Under the pieces are notes generated by a model. That model worked only from the letters and a program-made list of their open reading frames with translations. It was not told where the DNA came from and made no database searches. From Archilochus colubris (lineage: Eukaryota > Chordata > Aves > Apodiformes > Trochilidae): a stretch of DNA of 64,000 nucleotides. The stretch covers positions 111,997,554 to 112,061,553 of the forward strand of contig CM041083.1 in assembly GCA_023079485.1 (NCBI GenBank), given 5' to 3'. The translations under genes and the position numbers were made by a program. Positions 63,001-64,000 of the stretch are shown piece by piece (position 1 is the first letter of the stretch; each line of letters opens with the position of its first letter).

Positions 63001-63664
63001 CCGCCCGCTCCTCACACCAGGCGCCACCGCTGTGAAATGCGGCTGCTGCCACCCGCGCCACGGCCACCCACGGCATCCCCGGCTCCGCGCTCCCACCTCC
63101 TCTTCATCCTTCCTCCTCCTCTACCCCCTGCCTAGCTACAGCCTCCGCTCCTGCGGGCTCCTGAGGCGAGCGGCGCCGGAGCCCGGTTCCGCCGGCTGTG
63201 AGAGTCGAGTCGCCGATGCGGGAGGGGCCCGGAGCCCCTATCCTTGGCCGCCTCCCTTCGGCTCGGATCCCCGCTTGCTCGCCTCGCCGCCCTTCCTTGA
63301 AGGCTTTCGGAAACTTTTCTCCCCAGCGTGCCGTCACGCTCCGTTAGCTGGGCTACGGGCTGGGCCGAGCCGGGAAGTTTCTCCCGCGGGCTCCGAGGCC
63401 GGAGCAACTTTCCTGCGCAGCCCCCGGGCAGCAGGAGCGGCTCCGGCTGCCCGGGGACCGTGCGGGAGAAACGCGAGGTGGAGCTCAGTTCGGGGGAGGG
63501 GGAGATGAAGCTGGGGCGTGGGGAAGCCGCTCCCTTATTCTCCTTCCTCCACCTCCTCCTCCTCCTCCCCCTGGCTGCTCCAGTCTGGCAGCCAGGCGGC
63601 CGCTGCCTCCGGCTGGAGCGGCTGCAGTTGGGAAGCGTCCCCCAGCCCCCGCGCAGTCGCCGGG
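63001..63664 (+). promoter_or_regulatory. BACE2: CpG-island promoter and 5' UTR of BACE2
   Basis: Just after an AC repeat the DNA changes abruptly from AT-rich to very GC-rich and CpG-dense, and stays so through the coding exon to the window end. There is no TATA box near a plausible start. GC/KLF-type elements are visible, for example GGGGCGTGG at 63513-63521, along with an ETS-like CCGGGAAGT near 63370 and pyrimidine tracts (CTC repeats at about 63552-63570 and CT-rich DNA at 63098-63133). This is typical of a dispersed, TATA-less promoter. The transcription start cannot be fixed from sequence. If it lies before 63505, an out-of-frame upstream ATG would be in the leader. Confidence 0.8.
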
Positions 63665-63976
63665 ATGGGGACGCCGCTGGCGGCTCCCGGCCTCCTGTTC
63701 CTCCTGGCCGGCACCGCCGGGTTCTGCCGGGCTTTCTTCTCCATACCACTCCGTGTGTCCCACCCGGCCGCCCCCGGCGGGTCGCCGCCCTCCCCGGTGG
63801 TGCTGCGGCCGGGGAGCGGCAGCCGGCAGCAGGATCCCGTCGGCGGCGCCAATGGCTTGGCCCTGGCCTCGGATCCCGGTGGCACCCTCAACTTTTTAGG
63901 GATGGTGGACAATCTGCAGGGGGACTCCGGCCGTGGCTACTACCTGGAGATGCTGATCGGGACGCCGCCGCAGGCG
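63665..63976 (+). CDS. BACE2: BACE2 first coding exon (beta-secretase 2, N-terminal 104 residues)
   Basis: BACE2 is a type I membrane aspartyl protease of the pepsin family that cleaves APP and other membrane proteins in the secretory pathway. Exon 1 translates to 104 residues. Residues 1 to about 23 form a signal peptide with a hydrophobic core (GLLFLLAGTAGF). About 24-75 is a poorly conserved Pro/Gly-rich propeptide that contains the IPLRV and NGLALA matches to vertebrate BACE2. Residues 76-103 (NFLGMVDNLQGDSGRGYYLE, then MLIGTPPQ) match the family almost exactly and start the mature enzyme. The start was chosen because it gives a signal peptide of the right length in a good context (G at -3 and G at +4). 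The exon ends in phase 0 at GCG|GTAGGA, the position where the homologues break. The first catalytic DTGS motif should lie in exon 2, beyond the window. The exon sits in a CpG island. Identification is firm; the exact donor is very likely. Confidence 0.95.
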
Positions 63977-64000
63977 GTAGGAGTGGGCCAGGGGCTGCAG
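63977..64000 (+). other. BACE2: BACE2 intron 1, 5' end
   Basis: The exon is followed by GTAGGAGTG, an acceptable splice donor. The remaining bases are the GC-rich start of intron 1. The reading frame would otherwise run on without a stop to the edge of the window. Confidence 0.8.

Noticed and set aside
63032..63508. 158-codon plus frame before BACE2
   Set aside because: Low-complexity Pro/Ala/Arg/Ser peptide caused by the GC-rich leader. It ends before the BACE2 start and shows no domain.
63132..63749. 205-codon minus frame across the BACE2 CpG island
   Set aside because: It is Arg/Pro/Gly-rich and antisense to the BACE2 leader and first exon. GC-rich DNA has few stops, and no family is recognisable.
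63535..63912. 125-codon minus frame over BACE2 exon 1
   Set aside because: It is a shadow of the real exon, with a Glu-rich end from the CTC repeat.

Overview
This window looks like vertebrate nuclear DNA, most likely from a bird. The evidence is a set of CR1 LINE fragments, several ending in the CR1 3' octamer (ATTCTRTG repeats), several long-terminal-repeat fragments of avian ERV type, a few MIR-like relics, AT-rich gene-free DNA, and one sharp CpG island at the right edge that carries a vertebrate first coding exon. I see no bacterial operons, rRNA, tRNA or CRISPR arrays. Nearly all open frames of 60 to 200 codons are chance frames, or frames inside repeats or the CpG island.

The one confident gene is the first coding exon of BACE2 (beta-secretase 2) at 63665-63976 on the plus strand. 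It has a signal peptide, a propeptide and the start of the mature protease, and it ends at a GT splice donor at 63977. Its CpG-island promoter and 5' UTR fill about 63001-63664. The other 63 kb is upstream intergenic DNA. In vertebrates the upstream neighbour of BACE2 is DSCAM, transcribed the other way, so this is probably DSCAM-BACE2 spacer. I found no DSCAM exon.

Layout. 1-10.4 kb: mostly unique, with a GC-raised patch at 8.7-9.3 kb and a conserved-looking block with paired octamers at 9.5-9.7 kb. 10.4-17.4 kb: four CR1 pieces, two of them tail to tail. 17.4-31.2 kb: mostly unique, with an X-box-like site at 18.38 kb and a solo LTR at 26.7-27.3 kb. 31.2-39.0 kb: three CR1 pieces, a homeodomain-type palindrome at 33.49 kb, a MIR relic and a diverged LTR. 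39-53.6 kb: the repeat-rich part, with three LTR segments and four CR1 pieces, one expanded into a GGATT microsatellite. 53.6-62.9 kb: mostly unique, with one CR1 scrap and a tentative minus-strand pair of exons with a poly(A) signal at 60.17-61.24 kb. 62.66 kb onward: GT/G15 and AC simple repeats, then the CpG island and BACE2.

CR1 accounts for roughly 6.5 kb by my hand-drawn boundaries and LTRs for about 3.6 kb. No retroelement has an intact reading frame. All repeat edges are approximate. The most unusual items are a second open frame overlapping BACE2 exon 1, the possible minus-strand gene end, and the candidate regulatory palindromes.
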